Source: Klebsiella sp. BIGb0407 | Lineage (GTDB): Bacteria > Pseudomonadota > Gammaproteobacteria > Enterobacterales > Enterobacteriaceae | Assembly (NCBI RefSeq): GCF_024807845.1 | Contig: NZ_JANUEQ010000004.1 | Span: 248,001 to 312,000 of the forward strand | Length of the DNA: 64,000 nucleotides | Direction of reading: 5' to 3' | Shown here: positions 9,399 to 18,356 of the stretch, piece after piece | Layout of the letters: each line of letters begins with the position of its first letter | How positions within the stretch are numbered: the stretch's first letter is position 1 | Translations under genes and position numbers: made by a program | The notes under the pieces: model-generated | What the model saw: only the letters and a program-made list of their open reading frames with translations | Database searches by the model: none | What the model was told of the DNA's origin: nothing

Positions 9399-9640
9399 TT
9401 ATACATTAAACGTACATTTTTTCATTATTTGCTCTGCCCGGCTGATCCCCAGCCGTTGTGCAATTTTCTGCCACTTCTTCACAGCATTTAGTATGTCATC
9501 GTAAATCTGTGTTGCTTCACTTTGAGAGAGTCTGAAAAAATATTTTATATAAAAAAACCTCCCATTCGGTAAGGATCATGTACACCAGGCAAATAATCAA
9601 GTTCAGTCAGTCTATCGCCCCATAGGACTATGCCCCACTG
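9399..9640 (-). pseudogene. Remnant of a HipA-family kinase toxin gene
   Basis: Read on the minus strand, two short open pieces resemble the two ends of a HipA-type protein. The first (about 9560-9640) reads WGIVLWGDRLTELDYLPGVH then DPYRMGGFF, like the segment of HipA family proteins that precedes the kinase core. The second (about 9540 down to the stop at 9399-9401) reads LSQSEATQIYDDILNAVKKW then QKIAQRLGISRAEQ, like the HipA C-terminal helix. Stops interrupt the join and the middle of the protein is missing. No hipB partner is visible. Assignment is by remembered family pattern. Confidence 0.55.
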
Positions 9641-9746
9641 TTAAACCTACTGCCGTCGCTCTAAGCTAGCATAATGATATGACGCAGGTTTGCACAATCC
9701 CTGACTTTCCCCGACAATAGCATTTTCAGTCTCGGGTCAATATCAC

Positions 9747-9998
9747 ATGGATAACTCTTATCAGGCGCTGGTGAGCGCGGGCGGTATTTTACTGCTGGCC
9801 TTTCTCTCTTGTTTACTACTCCCGGCCCCGGCGTTAACCGTGACGCTGGCTCAACAGCTGGTCGAAACCTTACATCTGCTTGATATGAATCAGCTGTATA
9901 TCCTTATCTTTTGTGTCTGGTTTCTAGCGCTGGGCACTATTGAGTATTTTGTTATTCGCTTTATCTGGCGCCGCTGGTTTTCAATTCAACGTTTGTAG
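9747..9998 (+). CDS. ybdJ: Small inner membrane protein YbdJ (DUF1158)
   Basis: An 83-residue protein with two membrane helices (residues about 8-30 and 50-70) and a basic C-terminus (FIWRRWFSIQRL). The block ILLLAFLSCLLLPAPAL and the TIEYFVIRFIWRRWFS end match E. coli YbdJ. No function is known. It is alone on its strand upstream of the lactate operon. Confidence 0.75.
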   Translation: MDNSYQALVSAGGILLLAFLSCLLLPAPALTVTLAQQLVETLHLLDMNQLYILIFCVWFLALGTIEYFVIRFIWRRWFSIQRL

Positions 9999-10054
9999 CA
10001 GATTCGTTACTGATGGCTCCCGGGCAAGCCCGGGATACCGCCTCCCCCACCACA

Positions 10055-10068
10055 TGGTCCTACCAATT
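10055..10068. promoter_or_regulatory. LldR operator O1-like site
   Basis: TGGTCCTACCAATT carries the palindromic core TGGT-CCT-ACCA, matching the LldR operator pattern AATTGG(N)CCTACCAATT as remembered from the E. coli lldPRD promoter. A second copy lies about 124 bases downstream, the spacing expected for looping repression. Confidence 0.75.
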
Positions 10069-10178
10069 CCTTTAAAACTGTGTGCCCTGCGCCAGATTAC
10101 TGAAAAACTCCCCCCACAGCATTGCCTTTGATTAACATAACGATAACCATCAGGTATCTTTTTAGCAGCAGAGCACTT

Positions 10179-10192
10179 CGGTCCTACCAATT
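10179..10192. promoter_or_regulatory. LldR operator O2-like site
   Basis: CGGTCCTACCAATT repeats the upstream operator with one change in the left arm. It lies about 40 bases before the lldR start, so bound LldR would overlap the early transcribed region while contacting O1 upstream. Confidence 0.75.
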
Positions 10193-10229
10193 TTTTACTT
10201 ATTCGTGGAAAACCAGCCTGGATTAATTA

Positions 10230-11018
10230 ATGAATCATCGTGAACCCCGTCTGACTGACAAAATAGTACTGCTTATAAAAGAGCTGATACAAAAGCAGGG
10301 ACTGGAAGCAGGCATGCGCTTACCCGCTGAACGCATGCTCGCCAGTGAACTGGCTTGTTCGCGATCTATCTTACGGGAGGCAATTCAGAAACTGGTGGGA
10401 GAAGGTGTGCTGGTCAGTCGTCGTGGGGGCGGAACCTACCTCTGCTATGAAAAGCAGCCCTGGTCAGAACAGCGTCTGGTGCAACCGCTTAAAACGCTGG
10501 TAGAAGAAGATCCCAGTTATCGGCTGGATATCATTGAGGCCCGTCATACTATTGAGGCCAGTACCGCATGGTATGCCGCATTAAGAGCGACCCCGGAAGA
10601 TAAAGAGAAGTTGATTGCCTGCTTTGATGCCACGCTGAAATTTAAAGAAAGTGATGACCCCGCTCTCGCCGCCCAGGCTGATGTCCGGTTTCATCTGGCA
10701 ATTGCTGAGGCCTCACATAACCTGGTACTGCTCCAGACGATGCGCGGTTTTTTCGATTTACTGCAATCCTCTGTGCGGCATAGCAGACAGCATATGTATA
10801 TCACCCCGGCAATTTTTGCCCAGCTTACCGAGCAACACCATGAGTTACTCCAGGCCATTCTTGCCGCAGATCCTGAGCGTGCAAAGCAAGCTGCCCAATT
10901 ACATTTAGGTTTTGTGCATTCCACTCACAAAACCGAACAAGAAGACAGAGCCCGACAGTCACGCTTAACCCGCCTGCCGGATGACAATAATTCAGTTACA
11001 AGGGAAAAGAAGTCATGA
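10230..11018 (+). CDS. lldR: L-lactate operon regulator LldR (GntR/FCD)
   Basis: GntR winged helix ([24 protein letters not shown] interrupted here only by numbering) and an FCD effector domain with [15 protein letters not shown] and [14 protein letters not shown]. The 262-residue length fits LldR. It is the first gene of an operon with lldD, overlapping it by ATGA, and has two LldR-type operators in its own promoter. In E. coli lldP precedes lldR; here no lactate permease gene is present, so lldR is now promoter-proximal. It should derepress the operon when L-lactate is available. Confidence 0.9.
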   Translation: MNHREPRLTDKIVLLIKELIQKQGLEAGMRLPAERMLASELACSRSILREAIQKLVGEGVLVSRRGGGTYLCYEKQPWSEQRLVQPLKTLVEEDPSYRLDIIEARHTIEASTAWYAALRATPEDKEKLIACFDATLKFKESDDPALAAQADVRFHLAIAEASHNLVLLQTMRGFFDLLQSSVRHSRQHMYITPAIFAQLTEQHHELLQAILAADPERAKQAAQLHLGFVHSTHKTEQEDRARQSRLTRLPDDNNSVTREKKS

Positions 11019-12166
11019 TTATTTCTGCAGCAACCGACTACCGTGCCGCCGCTAAACGCATTCTGCCCCCCTTTTTGTTTCACTATCTTGATGGCGGTGC
11101 CTATGCAGAACATACCCTGCGCCGCAACGTTGAGGATCTGGCAGATGTGGCACTGAAACAACGCGTGCTGAAAAACATGTCGGAACTGAGCCTTGAAACG
11201 ACGCTGTTTAATGAAAAACTGTCGATGCCAGTCGCGTTAGCGCCGGTAGGGCTCTGCGGTATGTATGCCAGACGCGGTGAAGTTCAGGCCGCACAGGCTG
11301 CAGCGGCAAAAGGTATTCCTTTTACGCTGTCGACCGTATCAGTCTGCCCTATCGAAGAAGTTGCCCCCGCTATCAGCAGACCTATGTGGTTTCAGCTTTA
11401 TGTTCTGAAAGACCGGGGCTTTATGCGTAATGCGCTGGAGCGCGCGAAAGCGGCGGGCTGTTCAACGCTGGTTTTTACCGTCGATATGCCGACCCCTGGA
11501 GCGCGTTACCGTGATGCCCACTCAGGTATGAGCGGGCCAAATGCAGCCATGCGTCGTTACCTGCAAGCCGTCACTCATCCTCAGTGGGCCTGGGATGTCG
11601 GGCTTCATGGTCGTCCTCACGATTTGGGCAATATCTCGACCTATCTCGGTAAACCTACCGGACTGGAAGATTATATCGGCTGGCTGGCAAACAACTTTGA
11701 TCCCTCCATTTCCTGGAGCGATTTAGAGTGGATCCGTGAGTTCTGGGAAGGTCCGATGGTGATTAAAGGTATTCTCGATGCCGACGATGCCCGGGATGCG
11801 GTTCGCTTTGGTGCCGATGGCATTGTGGTTTCTAACCACGGAGGCCGTCAGTTAGACGGGGTGCTCTCTTCTGCCCGTGCATTGCCTGCTATTGCTGATG
11901 CGGTGAAAGGTGAAATCGCGATTCTGGCCGACAGCGGCATTCGTAATGGGCTGGATGTTGTAAGAATGATAGCCCTCGGCGCGGATAGTGTATTACTGGG
12001 ACGCGCGTTTATCTATGCTCTGGCAACCCACGGCGGAGCGGGAGTAACCCATTTACTGAATCTGATTGAGAAAGAGATGCGTGTCGCCATGACGCTGACC
12101 GGAGCGAAGTCGATTGCGGATATCACGGCTGATTTACTGGTACGTGAGGGAATTCATCTGCGTTAA
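11015..12166 (+). CDS. lldD: L-lactate dehydrogenase (quinone), FMN-dependent
   Basis: Membrane-associated flavoenzyme that oxidises L-lactate to pyruvate and passes electrons to quinone. FMN alpha-hydroxyacid oxidase fold with the N-terminal [20 protein letters not shown], the signature SNHGGRQLD (near residue 274) containing the catalytic histidine, and [11 protein letters not shown] near the end. At 383 residues it is slightly shorter than E. coli LldD (396), missing only a C-terminal tail. It overlaps the lldR stop by four bases. A hairpin follows at 12186-12211. Confidence 0.93.
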   Translation: MIISAATDYRAAAKRILPPFLFHYLDGGAYAEHTLRRNVEDLADVALKQRVLKNMSELSLETTLFNEKLSMPVALAPVGLCGMYARRGEVQAAQAAAAKGIPFTLSTVSVCPIEEVAPAISRPMWFQLYVLKDRGFMRNALERAKAAGCSTLVFTVDMPTPGARYRDAHSGMSGPNAAMRRYLQAVTHPQWAWDVGLHGRPHDLGNISTYLGKPTGLEDYIGWLANNFDPSISWSDLEWIREFWEGPMVIKGILDADDARDAVRFGADGIVVSNHGGRQLDGVLSSARALPAIADAVKGEIAILADSGIRNGLDVVRMIALGADSVLLGRAFIYALATHGGAGVTHLLNLIEKEMRVAMTLTGAKSIADITADLLVREGIHLR

Positions 12167-12185
12167 TAAAACTATTTCTGACCCA

Positions 12186-12211
12186 CGCTTCCCTTATTAA
12201 CGGGGGAAGCG
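12186..12211 (+). terminator. Hairpin after lldD
   Basis: CGCTTCCC pairs with GGGAAGCG across a ten-base loop. No T run follows, so it may act as a transcript-end hairpin rather than a strong intrinsic terminator. It lies between convergent lldD and ilvN. Confidence 0.45.
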
Positions 12212-12229
12212 CAAGACCAAAAACGATAG

Positions 12230-12511
12230 CTACTGAATCAGCGTATTCAAGCGAGTAAATATCCCCGGATCGCCAGCATGACGAATCAGCTTAACCACAT
12301 CTTCAAGCTTCTCGACCTGACTTATCATCTGCTCAAGTCGCTTATCATCCGCAACCTGTAGCCAGATTCGACTGTGTAGCTCATCGTTGAGCGGCAGACA
12401 CAAAATACCTTCAACGTTAAATGCCCGGCGGGCAAACAGACCGCAAATATGAGACATCACGCCCGGATGGTTACGCACCGTAAGTTCCAGAACAACGGTT
12501 GATAGCTGCAT
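12230..12511 (-). CDS. ilvN: Acetolactate synthase I small subunit
   Basis: A 93-residue regulatory subunit with an ACT domain ([20 protein letters not shown] and FNVEGILC). It binds valine and gives feedback inhibition to the catalytic subunit IlvB. It begins two bases after the ilvB stop, the usual ilvBN arrangement. Its length is close to the 96 residues of E. coli IlvN. Confidence 0.93.
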   Translation of the reverse strand: MQLSTVVLELTVRNHPGVMSHICGLFARRAFNVEGILCLPLNDELHSRIWLQVADDKRLEQMISQVEKLEDVVKLIRHAGDPGIFTRLNTLIQ

Positions 12512-12513
12512 AA

Positions 12514-14202
12514 TTACTCTCCAATCATCTCAATATTGGCAGCGCCTGGTGGCACCATCGGATAAACTTTCTCGTTAGTATCAATACGTACATGAATAAG
12601 ACAAGGCCCCGGACGCGAAATGGCTTCCTGCAAGGCAGCAAACGGGTCAGCTGCAGCGTTTAAGTCGCAGGTTGCCAGACCGAATCCACGTGCGATGGTC
12701 AGAAAATCAATCGTTCCCGGATAGGTGGCCGCAAAGACATTTTGCTGATAAAACAGCGTTTGCTGCTGATGCACCAAACCTAATGCCTGGTTGTCCATCA
12801 GGATAATCTTCACATCCAGCTGATTTTCTGCCGCTGTCGCCATCTCCTGAATATTCATCATCAGGCTACCATCGCCGGTAAAACATAAGACTTTATGCGC
12901 AGGATTTGCCAGGGCGGCACCGACCGCAGCAGGTAAACCAAAGCCCATCGTCCCCAGCCCCCCCGAGGTCAGCCACTGACGAGGACGATTCAGGGGATAA
13001 GCCTGTGCCACCCACATCTGATGCTGTCCAACGTCTGTCGTGATAATCGCCTGGTCATCAACGCAGGCAGCTGCGGCACGGATCAGACCGTAAGGCATTA
13101 ATGGATTATCCGCTCCCGGCATCGCAAACGGGAATTCACGCTGTAAACCACTGACTGTCTGACGCCATTCGGTACGGGGTTGTGCTTCAATGTGCGGCGT
13201 CAGTTGGCTTAATACTTCGCTGACATCACCCTGGATGGCAATATTAGCCTGTTTAATTTTGCCTAATTCAGCGCGGTCAATATCGACGTGGATTATCTTC
13301 GCATTCGGACAAAAAGCTTCTGTTTTACCAATCGCCCGGTCATCAAAGCGCGCCCCCAGAACAATCAGTAAGTCAGCTTCCTGAAGAATAAAGTTGGTAC
13401 TGCGTGCCCCATGCATCCCCAGCATACCTAAGGATAATGGATGATTCGCTGGCAAAGTTCCGAGCGCCATCAGTGTCATAGTGGTCGGTAGGTTTGCCTG
13501 TTCAGCCAGAGCACGGGCTTGCTCTGCCGCTCCGGCGCTGATGATTCCGCCGCCGAGATACAATACCGGACGTTTAGCCTGGTTAATCAAAGCAGCAGCG
13601 GCAGCAATAGCCTGACTTTCAGCAGCTACCGGAGCCTTTATTTCAGCAATAGCGGGAAGTTCACTGATGTCAATTTCAGCCGTTTGAACATCTTTGGGAA
13701 TATCAATCCATACCGGTCCTGGCCGCCCGGACTGAGCAATACGGAAGGCATCGGCAAAGACCTGCGGCAGTTCACTGATATCACGTACCAGATAGTTGTG
13801 TTTAGTAATAGGAATTGAAATGCCGTAGGTATCCACTTCCTGGAAAGCATCCGTTCCAATCATCGCGGTTGGAACCTGGCCAGTAATACAAATCAGTGGA
13901 ATAGAATCAAGGCGGGCGTCGGCAATAGCAGTAACAAGGTTGGTTGCCCCCGGTCCGCTACACGCGATACAAACCGCAGCTTTACCACTGGTACGCGCCA
14001 TTCCTTGAGCCATAAAGCCCGCGCCTTGTTCATGACGCGCCAGAATATGACGAATAGTACGACTTTGGCTGAGAGCGTTGTAAAGCGGGAGAACAGTACC
14101 ACCCGGAATACCGCTGACGGTAGAGATACCATGATGCTCCAGCAATTTTACGATCAGCTGTGCACCAGTTATGCGTTGTGTGGGTGTATCCGAAATTGCC
14201 AT
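12514..14202 (-). CDS. ilvB: Acetolactate synthase I large subunit
   Basis: ThDP-dependent enzyme that makes acetolactate or acetohydroxybutyrate for valine, leucine and isoleucine synthesis. The 562 residues match E. coli IlvB. Visible are [14 protein letters not shown] at the N-terminal pyrimidine-binding domain with the downstream catalytic glutamate in [15 protein letters not shown], the central FAD-binding domain, and the ThDP motif [20 protein letters not shown]. The cofactor-binding [10 protein letters not shown] region follows. It is controlled by the ivbL leader and attenuator just upstream. Confidence 0.95.
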   Translation of the reverse strand: MAISDTPTQRITGAQLIVKLLEHHGISTVSGIPGGTVLPLYNALSQSRTIRHILARHEQGAGFMAQGMARTSGKAAVCIACSGPGATNLVTAIADARLDSIPLICITGQVPTAMIGTDAFQEVDTYGISIPITKHNYLVRDISELPQVFADAFRIAQSGRPGPVWIDIPKDVQTAEIDISELPAIAEIKAPVAAESQAIAAAAALINQAKRPVLYLGGGIISAGAAEQARALAEQANLPTTMTLMALGTLPANHPLSLGMLGMHGARSTNFILQEADLLIVLGARFDDRAIGKTEAFCPNAKIIHVDIDRAELGKIKQANIAIQGDVSEVLSQLTPHIEAQPRTEWRQTVSGLQREFPFAMPGADNPLMPYGLIRAAAACVDDQAIITTDVGQHQMWVAQAYPLNRPRQWLTSGGLGTMGFGLPAAVGAALANPAHKVLCFTGDGSLMMNIQEMATAAENQLDVKIILMDNQALGLVHQQQTLFYQQNVFAATYPGTIDFLTIARGFGLATCDLNAAADPFAALQEAISRPGPCLIHVRIDTNEKVYPMVPPGAANIEMIGE

Positions 14203-14249
14203 GCTCCAGTCCTTCTTATTATTCGTCGGCTGACTTACTGGGCAGGCTT

Positions 14250-14287
14250 AAACAAGAAACCCCGCCCGGTTTGCGCCGGCGGGGTTT
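14250..14287 (-). terminator. ilvB attenuator terminator
   Basis: On the minus strand AAACCCCGCC pairs with GGCGGGGTTT (stems 14278-14287 and 14257-14266) and is followed by a T-rich tail. It lies between the ivbL stop and ilvB. In the known mechanism, ribosome stalling in the valine/leucine codons of ivbL prevents this hairpin from forming. Confidence 0.9.
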
Positions 14288-14311
14288 GGAATCGATGCGT
14301 TGATTCAGTCC

Positions 14312-14410
14312 CTACGGCGCGTTGCCGACGACCACCACCACACGCACGACGACTACCGCGGCTGGTAGCGCGGTAAGTAGTAGTCGAGAAGTGTAACGTT
14401 GAGTGGTCAT
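14312..14410 (-). CDS. ivbL: ilvB operon leader peptide
   Basis: A 32-residue leader: MTTQRYTSRLLLTAL then PAA, VVVVRVVVVVGNAP and stop. It contains nine valine and four leucine residues and ends in the same VVVVVGNAP as E. coli IvbL. CAGGAAACCT precedes the ATG. It senses charged tRNA-Val and tRNA-Leu to set read-through at the attenuator ahead of ilvB. Confidence 0.93.
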   Translation of the reverse strand: MTTQRYTSRLLLTALPAAVVVVRVVVVVGNAP

Positions 14411-14499
14411 AGGTTTCCTGAATCTTTATTAAAAGTCGTTATTGATACAATCACACTCATTAATATCATACAACTGGAATTTTACCTCAGAGATATAAA

Positions 14500-14515
14500 T
14501 GTGACCCACATCTCA
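14500..14515. promoter_or_regulatory. Probable CRP site upstream of ivbL-ilvBN
   Basis: TGTGACCCACATCTCA matches the CRP consensus TGTGA-N6-TCACA at nine of ten positions. It is about 90 bases upstream of the leader peptide start. The E. coli ilvBN promoter is known to be CRP-activated, which supports the call. Confidence 0.65.
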
Positions 14516-15209
14516 TTTAAATGTATATGAGTGCCAGGCGTGTTTATTACGCTAAAGATTGTCACAAACGATAACTAACATAAGTTTTTCGTATGAGACC
14601 AACCAGGAGCAGCATAAGTTTTTCATATGACCCTGCGTAACAACCTCGCGAAGTAACAATTTATTAACACCACCCATCATAAACACTAATCTCTGCTAAT
14701 GAGTAAGTAATATTGTTAATCAACTTATTCAAATCAACACTCACCCTATAATATGGCAGAGTAGACTTTAAAAATCAGAACATATAAATGGTTTTAACCC
14801 TAAAAGGTAAAATTATATCTCACATAAAATCAATAAAGCATAATAATGACGGGCAAAAAGTCAGGATAGCCCGTAGCGTTAAACAGCAAAGTAATAAAAA
14901 ATATGAAAGCGGATCCATAACCGTGCACGGTAAGATAATAAATAGCATTTGATAAATTAATCAGCACTAGATCCCATTGAAATTAAAAAAAGCAGACTAT
15001 AACTCTGCACCGTAACCCCGTAAGACCCTTGTGGCACAAGACTTTGCATTGATAACCCACTCACTATTTGATTTAATCGCAGCGGTAGCGTTCTGGAAAT
15101 ACTACCTTATTTTTTGATGTTATTGCGGTCATTACGGGCTGTTATTGGTGTTTGAAAAGGATAATCTCTCCCCGCCAGTTCATTTTTTTCTTTCGAGTAA
15201 AAAAACTGC
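14516..15209. other. AT-rich intergenic region between ivbL and gdhA
   Basis: About 700 bases with no recognised gene. It carries an 18-base direct repeat (14579-14596 and 14613-14630, one mismatch). A lysine-rich 54-codon frame at 14788-14952 has no convincing ribosome binding site and was not accepted. No RNA gene was recognised. Confidence 0.4.
14579..14630. repeat. Tandem 18-base direct repeat
   Basis: CATAAGTTTTTCGTATGA (14579-14596) and CATAAGTTTTTCATATGA (14613-14630) differ at one position and start 34 bases apart, close to three helical turns. This could be a pair of regulator sites; the protein is unknown. Confidence 0.6.
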
Positions 15210-15240
15210 TTGATGTCCATTTATCAGAAAATGTTATAGT
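15210..15240 (+). promoter_or_regulatory. Candidate gdhA promoter
   Basis: TTGATG and TTATAG are separated by 18 bases and lie about 65 bases before the gdhA start. This is a reasonable sigma70-type match but is not unique in this AT-rich stretch. Confidence 0.4.
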
Positions 15241-15302
15241 CAAATCACAAATACAGAAATTGATTGCACATAATCGTCCGTTTATCAGAGGAATTAATTA
15301 GT

Positions 15303-16646
15303 ATGCCGCAGTTGTTAACTCTCGAAGATTTTTTATCCTCCGTTCAATCACGTGATCCACATCAGGTTGAGTTTGCTCAAGCCGTTCGAGAGGTAATGAC
15401 CACACTGTGGCCTTTCCTGGAAAACAATCCACAATATCGCCAGCAGAGCCTGCTTGAGCGTCTGGTGGAACCTGAGCGTGTAATTCAGTTCCGTGTACCA
15501 TGGGTTGATGACAAGAATCAGGTCCAGGTTAACCGTGCCTTCCGCGTACAGTTCAACTCAGCGATCGGTCCATTCAAAGGCGGTATGCGTTTCCACCCTT
15601 CTGTTAACCTGTCAATCCTTAAGTTCCTGGGCTTCGAGCAAACTTTCAAGAATGCTCTGACAACCCTGCCTATGGGTGGCGGTAAAGGCGGAAGCGATTT
15701 CAATCCAAAAGGCAAAAGCGAAGGCGAAATCATGCGCTTCTGCCAGTCATTAATGCTGGAATTGTATCGTCACTTAGGTCCGGATACTGACGTTCCAGCG
15801 GGTGACATCGGTGTGGGCGGTCGTGAAGTCGGCTATATGGCTGGCATGATGAAAAAACTGTCCAACAATACCGCTTGTGTGTTCACCGGTAAGGGTCTGT
15901 CATTTGGTGGCAGCCTGATCCGTCCGGAAGCTACCGGTTATGGTCTGGTTTACTTCACCGATGCCATGCTGAAGCGCCACGGTCTTGGTTTCGAAGGTAT
16001 GCGTGTTTCGGTATCTGGTTCAGGTAACGTTGCTCAGTATGCTATCGAAAAAGCAATGGCACTGGGTGCACGCGTTATCACTGCATCTGACTCCAACGGT
16101 ACTGTGGTTGATGAAGCTGGCTTCACTACCGAGAAATTAGCGCGTCTGTGTGAAATTAAAGCAAGCCGTGACGGCCGTCTGTCTGATTACGCTCGTGAGT
16201 TTGGCCTGACTTACCTTGAAGGCCAGCAGCCATGGGGTGTACCGGTGGATATCGCTCTGCCATGTGCAACTCAGAATGAGCTGGATGTAGAAGCCGCTCG
16301 CGCACTGATTGCTAACGGCGTTAAAGCGGTTGCAGAAGGCGCCAACATGCCAACCACTATCGCAGCAACCGATCTGTTCATTGAAGCAGGTGTATTGTTT
16401 GCGCCAGGTAAAGCAGCTAACGCCGGTGGTGTTGCAACTTCAGGTCTGGAAATGGCTCAGAATGCGGCACGCTTTAGCTGGAAAGCAGAAGAAGTGGACA
16501 GCCGTCTGCAACACATCATGCTGGATATTCACCACTCTTGTGTGGAATACGGCGGTGAAGGTAAGCAAACTCAATACGTACGTGGCGCGAACATCGCGGG
16601 CTTCGTTAAAGTTGCTGATGCCATGCTGGCCCAGGGCGTTCTCTAA
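15303..16646 (+). CDS. gdhA: NADP-specific glutamate dehydrogenase
   Basis: Makes glutamate from 2-oxoglutarate and ammonium with NADPH. The 447 residues equal the E. coli length and sequence agreement is very high. The catalytic lysine motif LPMGGGKGGSDFNPKGKS (near residue 120) and the nucleotide-binding VSGSGNVAQYAIEKA are intact. The ATG at 15303 follows AGAGGAATTAATTAGT; an upstream in-frame start at 15264 lacks homology. A strong terminator follows. Confidence 0.96.
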   Translation: MPQLLTLEDFLSSVQSRDPHQVEFAQAVREVMTTLWPFLENNPQYRQQSLLERLVEPERVIQFRVPWVDDKNQVQVNRAFRVQFNSAIGPFKGGMRFHPSVNLSILKFLGFEQTFKNALTTLPMGGGKGGSDFNPKGKSEGEIMRFCQSLMLELYRHLGPDTDVPAGDIGVGGREVGYMAGMMKKLSNNTACVFTGKGLSFGGSLIRPEATGYGLVYFTDAMLKRHGLGFEGMRVSVSGSGNVAQYAIEKAMALGARVITASDSNGTVVDEAGFTTEKLARLCEIKASRDGRLSDYAREFGLTYLEGQQPWGVPVDIALPCATQNELDVEAARALIANGVKAVAEGANMPTTIAATDLFIEAGVLFAPGKAANAGGVATSGLEMAQNAARFSWKAEEVDSRLQHIMLDIHHSCVEYGGEGKQTQYVRGANIAGFVKVADAMLAQGVL

Positions 16647-16684
16647 TTTCTGGTCTGCCTGGGTCTTGAGCCCAGGCTAACAGC

Positions 16685-16720
16685 AAAAATACCTGCTTAA
16701 TAAGCAGGTATTTTTTTGTC
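16685..16720. terminator. Intrinsic terminator, probably bidirectional
   Basis: AAAAATACCTGCTTAATAAGCAGG continues into TATTTTTTT: a perfect stem ATACCTGCTT/AAGCAGGTAT with an A run before and a T run after. It lies between convergent gdhA and the acetyltransferase gene. Confidence 0.9.
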
Positions 16721-16726
16721 TGTTGC

Positions 16727-17551
16727 TCAGGGTAACAACCGCTGGCTCATTTCATATTGCTTTATCGGCTCTTCAATAAAACCGCAAGTGAGAAACAGAG
16801 GCGATAACGATTCAGGAATGGCAACCGCCGTGGATAAGTAGCCAAATTTTTCACGTAATAGCATCAGCAATGCTTTTGCCTCTCCCCGTCCACGCGCCTC
16901 GGGTTCCACATAGAGCATGCGTAATTTTGTGGGCTCTCCGGGAATAACCATGCCATAAGCAACGTCATTGAGCGCATAGGCTTTGCCCGGTAGTTTATAT
17001 AGCGTTTCAGCCGCAGTTAACCAGGGCAAATGATGATGAGGGTCGACCATCATTTTACGAGCCATATACAGGGGATCTATTTCTGTTAATTCGCCAGCTG
17101 ATGGAGCCGTCGGAAGTAACGGGGCATGAAAACCAATAAGCGATTGCTGCAGGGTAAATCCCATTCTCTGATAGAGAGCAATACCGCTCTCATTTCCGAC
17201 AATAACCTCAAGAGACAGGGTTTTATCACCCCGCTCACGTGCAGCATCGATCAATTGCTGAATACAATATTTACCTAACCCTTGCCCACGCAGCGCAGGG
17301 CGAATAGCAAAGGCAGCAAGCCGGCTGGTTTGCCCGCGACGGGCAATTAAAGCAAGGGCAACGGGCTGACCCTGCTGAAGCCAGACCAGGCTATCATTCA
17401 GGCTGACGTCTTCAGCAGCAAAGCGGGCGCTAAATACATCGCCCTGAATGGTGAAAGGGGTCAGATATCCCTCAAAACAGGATGTCAGAATCGCTGCCAG
17501 TTGATAGCTGTTCCAGTGTGCGGCCGTCGTGCAACTGATAGTATCTTGCAT
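16727..17551 (-). CDS. GNAT N-acetyltransferase with two tandem domains
   Basis: About 274 residues. The N-terminal GNAT domain has a clear acetyl-CoA loop (AFAIRPALRGQGLGKYCIQQLI) and the companion ESGIALYQRMGFT helix. The C-terminal half repeats the fold with LYVEPEARGRGEAKALL. Substrate is unknown. The ATG at 17551 with GAGGG five bases upstream is preferred over an earlier in-frame start at 17593. It is convergent with gdhA. Confidence 0.8.
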   Translation of the reverse strand: MQDTISCTTAAHWNSYQLAAILTSCFEGYLTPFTIQGDVFSARFAAEDVSLNDSLVWLQQGQPVALALIARRGQTSRLAAFAIRPALRGQGLGKYCIQQLIDAARERGDKTLSLEVIVGNESGIALYQRMGFTLQQSLIGFHAPLLPTAPSAGELTEIDPLYMARKMMVDPHHHLPWLTAAETLYKLPGKAYALNDVAYGMVIPGEPTKLRMLYVEPEARGRGEAKALLMLLREKFGYLSTAVAIPESLSPLFLTCGFIEEPIKQYEMSQRLLP

Positions 17552-17639
17552 AGAACCCTCAGGAATAACCAAAGATTCACCACAATATATCAAGCATTCA
17601 ATATCTTATGATACAGGTATATTCCAAAAGAATCCGGCA

Positions 17640-18260
17640 CTATTCCGCAACCGTTTCAGCTACAGCAGGGAGCGGTTTTTTAGTCGCAGCAATCTGGAAC
17701 CAGGGTAGAAAGAACTGGATTAACGGCCCGATAGCCAGGGCATATAATACGGTTCCGACTCCAAAAGCTCCACCCATTAACCACCCGGCAGATAATACAG
17801 TCACTTCTATTGCGGTGCGGATACTGCGTATTGACCAGCCTGTCCGGGCATGTATCCCGGTCATCAGCCCGTCACGTGGCCCGGCGCCTAATCCAGCACC
17901 AATATACATTCCCGTCGCTATGCCATTAACAATCAGTGCCGCGATCAGTAACCCTATTTTGAGCGCTAATGATTCGACCGGTGGCATTAACGCTAATGTC
18001 GCATCAGCGGCGAGTCCTAAAACAATAACATTACTGATAGTCCCTATCCCCGGACGGGTACGCAGTGGGATCCACAGCAGCAGTATCAATGCCCCGACGC
18101 CAATCATTACGACACCGAGGTTCAGTGAAAAAATTCTCGCCACGCCTAAGTGGAAAACATTCCAAGGGTCAGCCCCTAAATCGGCCCGGACATACATCGC
18201 GACTGAAACGCCATATAAAATCAGTCCGATATAAAGTTGTATTAGTCTGCGTGCCATCAT
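17640..18260 (-). CDS. YczE/YitT-type membrane protein
   Basis: About 206 residues, five predicted membrane helices, with the conserved LILYGVSVAMYVRADLGADPWNVFH stretch (in pieces) near the N-terminus and GMYIGAGLGAGPRDGLMTGI centrally, as in YczE/YyaS proteins. The function is unestablished, though small-molecule transport is suspected. The start is ATG at 18260, with AAGGGG nine bases upstream. It is divergent from a MocR-type regulator, the same pairing seen for yczE and yczR in other bacteria. Confidence 0.8.
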   Translation of the reverse strand: MMARRLIQLYIGLILYGVSVAMYVRADLGADPWNVFHLGVARIFSLNLGVVMIGVGALILLLWIPLRTRPGIGTISNVIVLGLAADATLALMPPVESLALKIGLLIAALIVNGIATGMYIGAGLGAGPRDGLMTGIHARTGWSIRSIRTAIEVTVLSAGWLMGGAFGVGTVLYALAIGPLIQFFLPWFQIAATKKPLPAVAETVAE

Positions 18261-18356
18261 AATCAATCCCCTTCTCTTTTATGCCTTACACTGGATGTAT
18301 ACTCTGAATGAAAATGGATTTAGTATTAATATCCAGTTATGAAAAAGTGGACTGCT

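Noticed and set aside
10020-10034. GC-rich inverted repeat after ybdJ as a terminator
   Set aside because: The stem is only about five pairs and no T run follows.
14788-14952. 54-codon lysine-rich frame between ivbL and gdhA
   Set aside because: No ribosome binding site, no recognisable domain, AT-rich region where such frames arise by chance.
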